Below, piece by piece: positions 49,391 through 62,700 of a stretch of 64,000 nt of DNA. The position numbers and the translations under genes are program-made. The notes below the pieces were generated by a model that worked only from the letters and a program-made list of their open reading frames with translations, was not told where the DNA came from and ran no database searches. The DNA is taken from assembly GCA_003993805.1 (NCBI GenBank), contig RSEF01000003.1:107373770-107437769 (forward strand). Direction: 5' to 3'. Every line of letters starts with the position of its first letter. The stretch's first letter is position 1. Source of the stretch: Himantopus leucocephalus. Lineage: Eukaryota > Chordata > Aves > Charadriiformes > Recurvirostridae.

Positions 49391-52300
49391 GGTGTGAATG
49401 GCATTTTTTCTAAGGCTGTTGCAAGTAGTTACAAAATGGAGAAAAAAAAATTTGAGAATCTGGTCAGAATGGATAAATGCATTTTACAATGTATTTTAAT
49501 AAAACTTACGTGTATCTGCTGTATAAGATAATGGCAAGAAATTACATGGAAATGAGGGGATACGGAAATTAATTATCTACCCAGTAGAAACAGGAATGAT
49601 CTGTATAATGATGGTGGAAATTCAACATGGGCGTTGTCTCCCTTTACATCAGTTCAGGTGCAGCTTTACTGGGATTATTATTCCCAGTACGAACACAGCA
49701 CTGATCCGACATGTTCACAGTGATATTGAAGGTGCTGGCAAAATTGAAAAACTTAGTACTGAGAAGTCAAAACAATAGACAAGTCAAATGGACAAACTCA
49801 AATTTATGAAACAGTATGATAAAAGCTAGCTTAGGCAGTATTTCCTAAGAAATTTGAAAAGAACAGATATCCATGTTCCAGTTTCTAAGTGGCTCTGGTT
49901 TTAGATATGTAATAATATGAAGCTCATTAAAAATCAACAAAACAATCTGTAAAGTTTTTAGCCTTTGAATTTCTTAATCCTCTCCTACAATTCTTTTTCC
50001 TGCTTCCTCATATGAAAGATTAATTCTGCCCAACTGCCCATACTTAGATAACCCAGCCACTCACTGCATCCTTTATATGACTTGAATATATTGCACAACA
50101 ATTTATACCAGAAGGAAAGCAAATAAATTTCAGAACTCTTATCCTTTGAAAATTCCAGTATTTCCCCAGTAATTTTGGTTCAGAATTAGAATAAATAATA
50201 CCAAAATGCAGAAACCTTTCTCAGAAAATTAAAAAATAAAAATTATTAATTTAGAATTGTCCACATGTCTTACTTGGAGATGGCTCAGCGTTACAGTAAA
50301 ATTACTTTTTACCTCCACTGACTTCTGAGACTGTCATCGTCATGGTCTATGCTTTGCAGAAAGGAACTCACTGTCAAAATTTCTGCCACCTCTACTCTTC
50401 TGCAGTCTTTCATCTCAGTCACTGTATATTTATATGTCATTGCCTGGTTCATAGGCACAAATAAGGTTTTGGCTGTCCTGTGTTATAAAATCCAGGTTAA
50501 GTAGATCTGCTGACCCAAAACATCTTGATTAGATACTGCCAAAATAAAATCTGAGTGTTTTACCAAGAAAAAAACTTTAAAAAAAAAAAAACAAAACAAA
50601 AGTAATTTGGGTTGGAAAACCCCCACGACTTACAGAAGCCATGCTTTCTGTAAATCATCCTATTTTTAAAAGAAAGTTTCAATGTTCCAAGATTTTTACT
50701 GTCATAATTTTGTTTTGTACTTGAGTACTATAGCTTTTGTTTTCTTAAAAAATAATTTTGTCACAAGTTTCTTCAACTTAGTACATTAGAAATAAAATAA
50801 TTCTCCCAAATAAGTTTTTTCTGTGATTTCCTCTCATTTTGTGTCCCCAAGATCAGTTATCATGTCTGTATTACATGCTGAATTTCTTTAGACCATGAAG
50901 CACTGACACTTACATCCTTGCCACTGGACTTACAAAACATGGAAATATGTATTTGTGCCTGGGGTTAGCTTCCTCCTATATGGTAACTAATGAGTTCCCT
51001 CCATTACCAAATGCAGTAATGTGACTGCAGTTGGAACTATGCTTGAAATTTAAATCAAATTGAAAAGTCCAGGCTTCAGAACCTCTGAAATTTTGATAGT
51101 ATAGTGAACATCTAAAGAATTCCTTCACATGTGATATTGCTTCTATATTAGCACTCTTCCTCTAGCATCCCTGAATTCCTTTTAATAAAAACATGACTTC
51201 TTATGATACTTTTTCCCTGTTGTATGACATCCATATCAGTAAGGTCGGTAAACTTTAAGTTCTTTGGCTTTCTAAGTTTTTATTTTGTTTTTAAGATTCC
51301 TATGATTCCTATTGTCCTAAACAATGAGATAGTAGACTTTCTGTTTCTTTATGTATTTCTCTTGTTTAAACAGAAAGTATAATTAAAATTTTGCTTTTAT
51401 AACTATTCTTTAGAAAAGTTTGGAAAATGGAGAAGGTAAGATTTTATCATATGTCTATGCTCTCTACAATCTGTTTAACTAACAAGTGATATCAAAATAC
51501 TGAAACTTCTCTATTAAGCTATTTTGCAGTCACTGAGCCAATTCTCATCCTTGTTTCAGTTCCATTTAGGGATGGAAGTCAGTCCTTTCACCAAGATAAG
51601 GATAATTGCAATAAATAAGGGTTGCAGAGTTTGAGTGCAGGCTGTTCACAGCAAACAGCTTTCAGAGATTAAGATGTGTAGAGTGAGGAAGAGGTAATAA
51701 TTGTTAAAAGAAAGTTTTGAATTATCTGTTCTTGCATTTCCAAATGGCAAATAAGAGAAGTTGTACTTTATATTATTACATTTTGTAAAGCACTTGGATT
51801 CTTATGGTCCATTCAGCTCGCATGTCTCTGTGATCCTGTAATTTGGCTTCTGGAACAGAGAGCACAACAATTATTAACAGCAAAACACAGCATTACTAGT
51901 ATTCTTTGGACAATAATTTTTCATTTCATTACTGTGATACACTGCAGAAACTTAAAAAAACTCCATTAATTCAAATAATTCTATAAAATTCACAGATATT
52001 ACCTTCCCTTAAAACTGAAACTTTGACTACAATATATTTGAATACTAGAATATTTTAAAATTTGTCTGTTGTTACATTTGCAATGACGATAGACTGTTCT
52101 CAGTATGTTTCTTCCATCAGAGGTTTTTTTTCTCAGTATCTTGCCAATATTAACAATCCTTTTTTTCCTTATAGAAGGCAATGCATGGAGTCCCAGCCAC
52201 AGAGGTGAAAGTAAACACAGATTATTTTGATGAGGAAAAAAATGGAGAAGAAAAAAAAGAGAGAGCACAAGTAGAATGAATAAAGAGAGTAAAAAGATCA

Positions 52301-52879
52301 AAGTATAAAAGACAATCAATTTCTTCCCTCATAAAATGGAAAAGTATAATATTTACATTCCCTCCAATGTCCACCTAAAACAAACAAAACAGACAACCCA
52401 AATAAAAAAAAACCCCAAACCAGTAGTTTATTGGGTTTTTTCAACATCATCATTACCATAAAAACAGTCTATGAGGTTGATAGGCCCTGTCCAACCAGGC
52501 ACTACCATCCTCAACTGTTTGACTAAACTGTCACAAGAACAATAATTCACCTGACAACGTAGACATTTATGATAGACCTTTACATTGGAGCTAGCTACTC
52601 TGGAGTGTCTGTGTTAACAGAGAAATTATTTGTGCCAGTAATTGATCTTGCATGATACTAACATGACTCAGTATTAAATCTTTTTGCTCTGCCAGTGAAT
52701 ATACTTTTGTACCTGGCTTACAATCAGAAGCACTTAGAAGTGGGAATTTTGTATGGTTCTGTCTCTTCATCCATTTTAAACCATCTTGAACTGCATAACC
52801 CCATATGATCTACAAATGAAGTCATTAGCTATGAAAAGGAACATTTTAATGGGACCTAATTATTTAGAGAGCTCATTGA

Positions 52880-53060
52880 ATGTCTGTCCCTGTTAACCTG
52901 TGAGAATGTTTCCTTTTTTTTAAATTTAACCTTTTTATTGATGATATTTGCTGCAGTGCCTGCATGATTATGGGCCATAATCATGTCATTCCATTATGTC
53001 GTTTTCAACTGGAACAATGAAACATCAATTGGAAATGTTAGGCACAAAGAGCTGAGCTAT
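52880..53060. other. possible conserved non-coding block with palindromic ATTA motif
   Basis: This stretch has no transposon signature and contains several motifs typical of developmental enhancers: ATTA/TAAT cores, CAATTGG and TTATTGATGA. At its centre lies a perfect palindrome (52963-52985). Whether it is conserved cannot be judged from one sequence. Confidence 0.25.
52963..52985. promoter_or_regulatory. perfect 11-bp palindrome with ATTA cores, 1-bp centre
   Basis: CATGATTATGG (52963-52973) and CCATAATCATG (52975-52985) are exact reverse complements around a single G. Each arm contains an ATTA/TAAT homeodomain core and the centre contains GGGCC. A dimeric transcription-factor site is possible; chance is the alternative. 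Confidence 0.35.
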
Positions 53061-56000
53061 AGGCACATGCTGACTTTCTTCTGCACTGGTGGAGACACAG
53101 ATTGTTTAGAGCTGTCCTCAGATAAGATCTGAACCTTTTCCTTTTTATTGCTGTCCTCTTTCTTATTTAAGGCTGTTAAAGCTTACTCTTGACTTTCTGA
53201 TCTTTTTAAGTTTATCATAATGAGTCAGTTTTATTTAGTGGAAGAAATCCTCTTATGTGTCTTTTAAACACAGGAGAACCATTTTTCAACATGTTCAATT
53301 ATGATAGTGCTAAAAGAAAGTCACAGCAATTTGAGAGTCTCCTAATTCCATGCAAAGAGCAAAGGTCAACGTTTTCATATTTGAGTGCCTATTATTAGAA
53401 CTTCAGAGTGCAAACCATTTCTTCCTGGTTTTACTTCATAAGAAAAGAGCTTCTTCCAATTAGACCAGAGAATCCAGCTGCAAAAACTCCCAGCCAAATA
53501 AGCAATCATTTTGCTCTCAAGTCTCATTCTTCTGTAATTTTCATATTGTTTGCTGTCTCCAGCACACATTTTTATTTAAAAAAAAAGGTTGAATACAGTT
53601 CTATAATAGCCAGCAAACTTTTCAAAGAGAAATACCAGTATCACTGTTTATTTTTGAAAATACATTAAATTTCAGATAAGGAATGTAAAAGATCTGAATG
53701 TTATGCAATTTATTTGGATTTAATTCCATTAATTATACTTGCATTTGCATTGGCTGAAATAGTGGGCTGGTATGCAGATTTTTCATAATAATCAGACAAC
53801 TATTTAATGTGAATGTTTTATATTAACGTAACCAAAAGCTGTGAAATTGGCTCTAAATTGACTAAGTGTCTGTGTTTGATTGTGATTTGTCATAATAAGT
53901 TGTCAGGTGTTTCAATAAATGCTAAGTATTCTTTCACCACGGAAAATATATTTCTATCATGATGCCAGTTTTCCTTTAGCAAAATAAGACTAGTTAACAC
54001 AGAGCCATGATATATGGACTGTTCTCATAGTGAAACCAGAGCAAATAAAATAAAGTGTTGTAGAATCATGTCAATATTCATATTACAGCATCTATGAGAT
54101 TCATAGGCAATGTCCAGACTTACTGTGTCCAGTCTTACACAAAAACCATAGATGCTGCACAGGCAATCAGTGAGTTTAAAAAGTAAGAAAAAAAGAGCAA
54201 GAGACCAAATATCTGATAATCTAACTCAGCCTACTCATAGTATCTCAGTATGTTTTCTCGCTATTTTTGTTACTCTTCTTGCAAGGTAATACATTCTCAG
54301 TACTAGAAGAAAGTTGGGATGCTCTTCAGACTGATTTTTTCAAACCTTTTTTATATAAGGGTAGCTCATCAGTCATACTCAAAGATTGTGTTTCTTGTCC
54401 TCTGCTGGTTTTCATTTGTATGAATGGTCAACCTAAGACACAGATGTAACTTTAGGGGCCATTAATGAATCGGTGATTTTGAGACAATTTTTTCCTCAAG
54501 CAGATTGCTGACTCTTTTGGGACATTACTGCTCACAATATCTAAGAACTTAAGTCATTTACACCAGAGATCATCCACTTTGTACTGGGATAGACCAAATT
54601 GATTTTGAGGCTGTTCAGTGTCTTGAGGCAACCTTATAAGCCCGAGGAGGAAGAATCTTTTTTATGAATGTTTGGGGGTTTTATTAAAATCTTGTAGCAA
54701 TAATAGAAAACAAGGTTAAAAATAGAAGGAATGAAACTAAATTGACAATACACAGTAAGCAAAAGCTGTTCACTCAGAGGAAACAAAGAGCAGACTTATT
54801 GGTCCATTCTCTACATGAACCTCAGTATTGACTTCAATGAATCTCTTGGCTGAGTAGACTCCGAAACACGAGTTGTAACAATGTCTGAACCGAACAATAA
54901 TACTCTGAATTTGTAGAGTGTGAAAGAAGTTATGGAAAAAATGACATGTCAAAATGAATCTAGTATAGAATCTGATGAAATTTAGACAGTTAGTCAAAAG
55001 CAAAGAACAGAGTTTATGGAGACAAAAACCTCCAAAGGACCACATAGTCAGCCTGAGCTGTGGTATTCCCTAGGGAGGTAATGTGTCTCCCTCTGCAAAT
55101 TAGGCAGTGAGTTCAAGGCATCTGTGCTCTTAACACAGGTGCGGTCGCTCAGTCAGACCATCTAGATGTGATAGCAGCTGTAAAAGGAGATAGTAGTGAT
55201 GCAGAGAGTACAGAGCTAAGCTCTGCACTAGAAATTTCCAGCATTTTCAGGAGTGGTATTGTAGATAATTCTACCTTCAAGCTCCTAATACTGTCTTACA
55301 AAAATTTGAAGATACATAATACTATGAAGTGGACCTGTCAGTTTTCTTTTAAACCAATGCATGTAATTGACTGTCCTTTATAATGCTGATGAAGTATTTA
55401 CCCAGTAAAGTCTAACAATAAAAGTCATTATGCTTCAATTGCATATTTTGAAATGCTTACATTACAGTTAAGGTTCAAATAAATGCATTTTAAGCAGCAA
55501 ACTTTGCACAACAAAGCATTATTCCTGCATTTACTGTTCTTTGAGATTTATTAAAATAGGACTAGTATCCCATGGGATACGGCGGTGTAAGAAAAGTTAT
55601 AATTCTGTCTTGGCCAATAATGAATCTGCAGTTTCTACCTATGCCCTCCACATCTCTAATTTCATTAGTCATCAATACACACACATGCACGGGGTAATCT
55701 CGGAATATAAAGCTCTACATGCTGTTGTTATGTGTACAGAGGCAACTGAGATCTCAGTGTAGGCTGCTATTATTCACTGTTGGTATTAGTTATAATTAGT
55801 ATGCGATATTTAGGAAGACAAGGAGTTGGTATCTCCACTTCTTTTTTTTTCCCCCTTTTTCACATTTAGGTACACAAATGCAAAGAAAACACAAAGTTCC
55901 ACTAAATAAAAACAAGGACATTTTTCACCCATGTTGCAAAACCAAAATTTGCTGTAGAATAAAACAGTACATTCCGCTTTGTGCCAAAAAAAAAAAGTGA

Positions 56001-56608
56001 ATGGTTTCTGTTTAGCTTTTTATAAACTTGGGATCCCATTCCCACAGGCACTCAAGATCACTGTGGCTCTGGAGTTATTCCAGAGTGTTCTATTGGTTTT
56101 GCTCAAATTGAAAAAAGCAGATTACAGAATTGAAAGCTTACTGTGTGACTCAAGGCAATCCTTTAATTTTTCTTTGCCTGGTGTTATACCTGTGGAAGCT
56201 CACAAGGTTTCATTTATTACTGCTGAAAAAGCTTTACATGACTTCTCTTTGGAAGATGGTCAGGGAAGGAAAAAGCTAATCATTCAAATTCTGTATTCAC
56301 TATACAGGTTGCAGCATATCATGTAATAGATGCTGCTGCAACCACCACAAACTGCCTGTCATAAACAGTTCATAAGCTGAAAGACAGAAAAAAACATGAA
56401 TGTTTTATGTATCTGCCTTACCCACCATTCAAGTGTACAATTCAGACAACTCAGGTTAATTGTGCTACAGAGCAATTTTTGGTCAGAAGAGTTCTGCGTA
56501 CTTCACAGATAAAGTGGATCTTGAGGGTGAATTGGATCAACGACATAGTACCGAATAGGAAACAAGAAGAAAGCAAAGGGAAAAAAGATTTCCTTTAAAC
56601 ATTTCTCA
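53061..56608. other. AT-rich non-coding sequence, nothing recognised
   Basis: No transposon signature or gene. The 115-codon plus-strand ORF at 55979-56326 shows no recognisable domain. The interval 53690-53960 is AT-rich, non-repetitive and rich in ATTA and CAAT motifs. Confidence 0.45.
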
Positions 56609-56613
56609 TACAA

Positions 56614-57340
56614 TATTGTGGATTAACCCCAGTAGGAAGCTAAGCACCACACAGCCTCTTGCTCACTCATGCCTGGTGGGGTGGGGGAGAGAAACAGAAC
56701 GGTAAAAGTGGGAAAACTCATGGGCTGAGATAAAGACTGTTTATTAAGAAAATCAAAAGATATATGCAAAGCAAAATAAGGAATTCGTTCACTGCTTTGT
56801 CCCACACTGTCCAATATATCCTCACTAGCCGCCCTTTTCCTGTCCTTTGATATATCCATAGATATCTTTCCCTTAGTCTATGGACCACCCCCATAAAATG
56901 TCAGAAAACACCTAGAAAATTTCTACTGAGTTCATTTGGTCTGGGACTGGGGTTCTGCCTCTTATGGTAATCACTCAGAACAGGAGAGGCAGTGTGCTGT
57001 CTGGAGTTACTGGGCAGCAAAGCCAACTCAGGTCAGGTCATGGTTGCACTTGCGTTGTTTCTCATGAGGCTCATCCTTCATAGGTTCAGGTGGTTGGTGC
57101 AATAGTACTTCCTATAACATGCCACTCAAATAATGAGTTACAGCAATTTAAAGGTATAACCACTAGTATCATCATCCCTTGTGTTTTTGGAGGAGGAGAT
57201 AGAGTTTAGCATTGCAATGAACTCTTCCACTTCCCCCTTGCATGCCTGGGGCAAGGGTTTTCTGCTATAGTAGTTCCTATAGCATGCAACTCAAATCATG
57301 GCTTACAACAATTTCAAGGTATACCCATTACATACAGTCA
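56614..57340 (-). mobile_element. ERV LTR-like element, family A-related terminus, possibly with internal sequence
   Basis: It starts TATTGTGGATTAACCCCAGT, then AGCACCACACAGCCTC, GTGGGGTGGGGGAGAG, ATGGGCTGAGATAAAGACTG and AATTCGTTCACTGCTT. This matches the outer 170 bp of family A LTRs at 7030 and 30261 on the minus strand. Beyond about 56790 the sequence diverges completely from those copies, so it is a different subfamily or a mosaic. Towards the right it contains an imperfect duplicated segment (57099-57172 and 57264-57336). No LTR right end or TSD could be identified, so the right boundary is uncertain and internal retroviral sequence may be included. Confidence 0.65.
57099..57336. repeat. 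imperfect direct repeat, about 73 bp, 165-bp offset
   Basis: AATAGTACTTCCTATAACAT ... TTACAGCAATTTAAAGGTAT (57101 on) recurs as TATAGTAGTTCCTATAGCAT ... TTACAACAATTTCAAGGTAT (57266 on). The middle sections, CACTCAAATAATGAG and CAACTCAAATCATGG, also match. It probably belongs to the adjacent retroviral element. Confidence 0.8.
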
Positions 57341-59540
57341 TGGTTTCACTAAGTTTTCACTACAGTAAAGGTGGGGGATATATTCCCAGGCATTGTAAAA
57401 AGTGACAGTTTTATTGAATTAAATAGAGAAAAACTGAAGCTTGATTTCCAGAGCCTCCATAAAATTGAAATCCCTGTGTCCAGTCAAACTATCAATGATG
57501 CACATGACAGGATGAGAAATATGTTCCAAGTGGTCAACATGATGCCACATAGGATTATACTATCAGCAGAAATAACAAGCATTGCTACAAAACATTTACC
57601 AGCCAACTGTTAAAGCCCTTTCTTTTTTTTTCAAACTGAAGTATTTTTGGTTAAATATTTTTTGTAGTATTTCTGAATGCCTTGTTTCAAAATACTCCTG
57701 CCCTCATTTTTTCATCAGTATGTTGCAGAATTGTTTATTCCATAGATTGGACATTCTGGATGCATCTTACTCTTTTTAGAATGGTAGACAATTTAGTAAA
57801 ATAAGCTGTCACTTTTACACAGGTGTGTTACCTGTTATTTTTAATCAGATCAAAGATGTGCTCTATATACATGAATAGTGCCAGTGATTATGACTCTATG
57901 TTTGTTCTCACAAGTATGATGCTGAAGAGATAAAAATTTTCATTATATTTAAAATATCTTTTAAATTTTGCCCAGTTTTGCTTTTTTTCTCTTCATTGAC
58001 AGATAAGAACAACTGGTTAAGATTTATACATGACAAAAATATTTACGTATCTCTTCATTTCACTGTGAACTCAGGAACAACCTTATGTATGTGAAGGGAA
58101 AAAAAATTGAGGCAACCTTAGAAACTCTGGGTAAAATATTTCACTGCACACAAATGATCAGCACAGGAATTATAATCAAATTGCCTTTGAATCTCAGAAT
58201 TCAGAATTTGAGTCATAAAACCATTCTTCATGTCAGAGGAGTGAATTTTACACCCTTAGATGAGTCCTATTTCTGAGCACAAGACAAGTAGTTTTTTAGC
58301 AGCATAAATTTAAACATTTCAAATGACCATGGACAAGAGCAAGTTCGTATTTACATGACAGGAAGATCATGTAACAAGATCATTTGCCCCTTTTGTTTCA
58401 TACTCTGTGACCCAGAATAATGACATCTGAGATTATGCAGACTTGCACAAAAATATGTCTTAACTTCTGCCTGAAATTCTCAAAGAAATTAAAGCTGTAA
58501 AATTAGTAGGACTGTAGTTATAAAATTCTGTAGTTTCTCACTCTACTAATATTTCTCTGGAAGTAGACACCTGTTCTAAGCAAAGTGCAAGATCACAGAT
58601 TTATTACATTTGTACCATTCTCTTTAGATCCACTCAGATGCTTATATTTTTGCAAAATAATCCTGGAAGTAAAATGGGAATAGTGAACTTCGTATCCTAA
58701 ATTATACAAAAACAGAATAATTATTTTGCTTCAAGTTACTTCTAATACCACTCTGGATACAAACACACTGTAATACTGGACTGCCATGCTCTTGACCCCC
58801 CCCCCCACACACACACACCCCCGATCATGAATGCTTAAGTATCATCTTGCAATGATATATTTTAGACTACAAAGTATTTTTTGTTCCATTCATTTCAAAT
58901 TACTCCAGTGGCATAAGGGCTGGTGCAATGAATTCATGCAATATATTTGTAAAGTATCAGTTAACTTGTTTAATGGATGGAGTATATAAAGCAGAAAGTT
59001 CCACTGGAACAGTTTCAAACATAGTCCCTTATTAGAGCTCTAAAAGGGTGATTTTCTACTATCACCAAACATGTAATTTTTTTCCTATATTCAGGTTATT
59101 TCACTTTCTTTGTGAGGAAGTTCTATAAAATGATTACCAAAGAGGCCTAGTAAGGTTTTACCCTCTAGTTAGATGAAACAATGAAAAACGTGCTGTAATA
59201 TAGGTAAGAGTCTGCATCATTTTTTCCAGGGTATTTCTGCATGTCAGAAAAGAGATGAATTCCTACCATCCTATATTTTCTTCAGCTGTTTTCCTTGGAC
59301 TCTGAAGAACATACCTCTGTGTCATCTGGAAGGCAGAGAAATGTTTCTATGCAGAAAGTGCAGAGAGAGTATAAAAAGTGTTGAGACCTGACCAGGACAG
59401 TGACAGTTGGAAGAGTGGAAATTCTTTGGGGGATAAAATGATGGGATAACATTAGCATGAATAACCACCTTTGTTTAAACATTATGTATACACAATAAGT
59501 TGGAAAACAGCACTGAAAAGTATTATCATTTGGGTTGCAT
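57341..59540. other. non-coding sequence, nothing recognised apart from a C/CA tract
   Basis: An 80-codon ORF at 57371-57613 directly follows the LTR-like element and may be a by-product of retroviral internal sequence; I recognise no domain in it. A C-run with CA repeat is at about 58796-58822. Confidence 0.45.
58796..58822. repeat. poly-C with (CA)n and C5
   Basis: A run of C followed by ACACACACACA and CCCCC, then GATCATGAAT. Confidence 0.9.
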
Positions 59541-59725
59541 TATCAAGCACTGGAACAGGCTGCCTAGGGAAGTGTTTGAGTCACCATCCCTGGAGGTATT
59601 TAAAAGATGTGTAGATGTGGTGATTAGGGACATGGTTTATTGGTAGACTTGGCAGTGTCAGGTTTATGGTTGGACTAGGTGATCTTAAGGGTCTTTTCCC
59701 ACTCAAATTCTTCTGTGCTTCTATT
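59541..59725 (+). mobile_element. CR1: CR1 LINE 3' end fragment
   Basis: ATCAAGCACTGGAACAGGCT, GCCTAGGGAAGTG, CACCATCCCTGGAGGTATTT, AAAAGATGTGTAGATGTGG, then GTTGGACTAGGTGATCTTAA and GGGTCTTTTCCCACTC follow the CR1 3' end in sense orientation. The end TTCTTCTGTGCTTCT is a decayed version of the terminal octamers. It begins near the end of ORF2. Confidence 0.92.
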
Positions 59726-62700
59726 ATCATCTTGGGATTCAGTTGCCTAGACATATGCATATAGCAGAACTTTAAGCACTTTGGATTATCTAGTGCTCCA
59801 AAAGGATGCAGGTCTTCCAGAATTCCTACATCACATCATTGTATCAGGCCAATCCCAAATGTTTTAAATACTCACATTAAGTACATTCTCATATGAAACA
59901 CTCTATTCAGCATTACGATACAAACTACAGGAGACCAGCACTGTCTTCAGAAGCACATGAAGGACAGGCACAATAACTTAAAATGTCTCAGTGTCACCCA
60001 GAGTCCATGGCTAGACAATTGAGTTGATGTCTCCACAAGGGCAGAATTTAAGGCAAATTCAAAGTCTAAATAGTCCACAAAAACACAAGGAGACTCTTCT
60101 CCCACTGGAGTTGAGCATGATTTAATCAGAACTGTTAATGCAGCCTAGAAAATTATTCAGCTGACTAGTCTCCATAGACTATGTTGAGAGTCCAGAGTTC
60201 AATTCAGTTATCTACATATAGGTGTTTAGTACCAACTGAGATGTCTATAGGTATCAATGATACGTAGATATCTTGAAAATACTGTAACACATCAATCAGC
60301 TGGGCCCATTGTGGCTTCTCAAATGGCACAGACATATGAGCATTGGGCAAGAAGATGTTTCTGACACTGGTAGTCATTATATACACAATTTATAAAAAAG
60401 GGTATATTTTGATGTTCTGCAACAGAACCCATTACTACTGACTATCCTTGACAGAAGGGCCTGAAAAAAATTAAGAAAGAGAAAAAAAAAAAGATTACAC
60501 ACTAAATCTAAATGAAAAGAGAGAAAAAATTTCCATTATACATATTAAAAAAACCCCAAAACATTTAAGAGTTATGGTATGCTTAAAAATCCTTATCTCC
60601 AGGGCAGCCTGAATTGAATTGGGGGGGGGGGGGGGTCTTTNGTAGACCTATTCTATAACTATTACTGTGGGGTTTCTGGAATCCTAGTGGAAAGGATCCA
60701 CAGGTAGTGGATATTTCTCTTTTGGGAGCTCATAATCATCCCAAGCCTGATGATTTCTGTTTCCCTAAAATGCCTTAAGTGAAGCAGGCTCAAGTCTGGA
60801 AACTACTTTTCCCAGTAAAAAACTAAAACAACAACAACAAAAAATATGCTGAAATTAATTTAATGACAAAAACAATGATCTTTCTACATCTCTCCCTTAC
60901 TATTATCTTAAAATATAAATACGTCCTAGGAGGCCATGTAACCATGTTTCTTATTCAGCCATTTCTATCTCCTGCAGAGAATTTCCACTGTTTTCTCTGT
61001 ATAAAAGTAAAGGGAGACTTATGATAATAAAACATTTATTTTTAATAATGCTAAGCAAGATTTATCTGCATCCCCTTGAGAGCTACATCTCCAACTGGTC
61101 AAAGCAGAAAAGTCACATTTGAATATGTTAAGCTTGACTTTTAAGAACGTGAGTAGTTCTGCATTCACTTGCAGCTGGATAATTGATTGTTCTGCTGTAT
61201 TAAGAGCAGATGCATGATCCTTCTTTCTACACTTGATCTTGAGCTTAATATCAGGCTAGCTTAAAGCTAACTTCAGAGGACAAAAGTAGTTTTTGATTAA
61301 ATAGATCCTTCAAAGCATATATGGCTTCCATAGCAGCTTAATTAGTTTCCTTATCTGTGGTTAGTGTGTGAACGTGTCAGACAAATCTGAAACATGTCTG
61401 ACCTAGAAGTCGGCATATCTTGGACTTACTTATGTCTACACCAAAAAAGAAGATTTGGGATACTGTTAGGACTGATTTAACAGAAATGGGATGAAATATA
61501 ATAGAACAGATCAGAAGATCATCAATATAGGAAATATTAGGAAAAAAGACCTGTTGTACACTGGGAGACTGTCAGCTAGAAATGACAGGGAGGGTGAAAG
61601 ATTTAGAGGTACTAAGTTAAAATGTATTTTTATGATCTATCACACTTGGATGTTGCTGGGAGAGATCAAAAGTGTTAAGGCTCTTGTACTAGACTCTGTG
61701 AGCTATTCTGGGACTCAATAGTCAGAAAAAAATCTCAGTAAAATTTACCATCACAAACCAAGATATTATAAGAGAAAATCTTGTTTATTTCGCTTAGCAG
61801 AATCTATGCCAAAAGGAAAAGTGCTTGCTTTCTATTAATATAGCACAAAAGTAAAACATAAGACCTTTCTAACATGTAGGTAGGCAAGTGTAGGTAGGAA
61901 ACTCCAGCACTGTTGATTTTTAGATCTTGATCAGCATGATCTGATTTTCCTTTAATTTCTTTTTTGCAAAATTATCATGGGATGTTGCAACAGAAAATAA
62001 AGAGATCCAGCAAATGAATAAACAGTAAAGATCTGATTTTTCTCTGTTCTAAAATATCCAAAATACATAAAAATATTAGAAAATAAATTTACAAATGCTA
62101 TTATTTTAACTAAATATTTGAAAATTTCAGCACAAATCAGTTTCCCCAGTGACTCTGTATCCATCCTTTCTGTGTGGGTGAAGGGTTGCTTGTGTTTTTG
62201 AGAGTCCTTTACTCTTCCAGGAATTCTACAGAATGCCATTCAAGAGAGTTCATGTAGTTTTGAGTTTGTAAAGATGGTTGGGATCAGCAAGGGCCAGGAA
62301 CTAACTGAATTCCTTGGAATAGTCTGTGCTGTAGCAAAATTTAAAGATGTCAGGATGTCCTATTCTCATTCAGTCTGTGAAATTTCCAAATTTCAGAGAT
62401 ATTTTGCGGTAATGGGAGATATCTAAACAATGACTTTTTATCAGCAATGTTCTCCAGGCAACAGCAAAATCTCATAGGGTTACAGCAGCATAACCTACAA
62501 GAGTAAAAGAGCTTCTCTCCTGTCTATCTTACCCTCTGAAGATGAAAAATAATGGGATCATCTTTGTTTCTTTAACACTTAATGGCAAATCGGTTTCTGT
62601 CCACTGATCTGATTTGATCAGGACTGAAGAAAATGGCAGTTCTACCTTGTAGTGTTTCTGACTCTTTTTAGGTCCATTGTGGACAGGTATCCAAGGCAGT

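Larger units (their letters stand above)
46193..52879. other. AT-rich non-coding sequence, nothing recognised apart from listed repeats
   Basis: No gene or transposon recognised over about 6.7 kb. Homopolymers are present at 46947-46962 (A), 49356-49390 (T with single C) and about 50577-50591 (A). Confidence 0.5.

Noticed and set aside
55979..56326. 115-codon plus-strand ORF
   Set aside because: No domain or start context; Leu/Lys/Ser composition expected by chance.
57371..57613. 80-codon ORF after the LTR-like element as a retroviral gene
   Set aside because: No gag, pol or env motif that I recognise; more likely a shadow within degraded element sequence.
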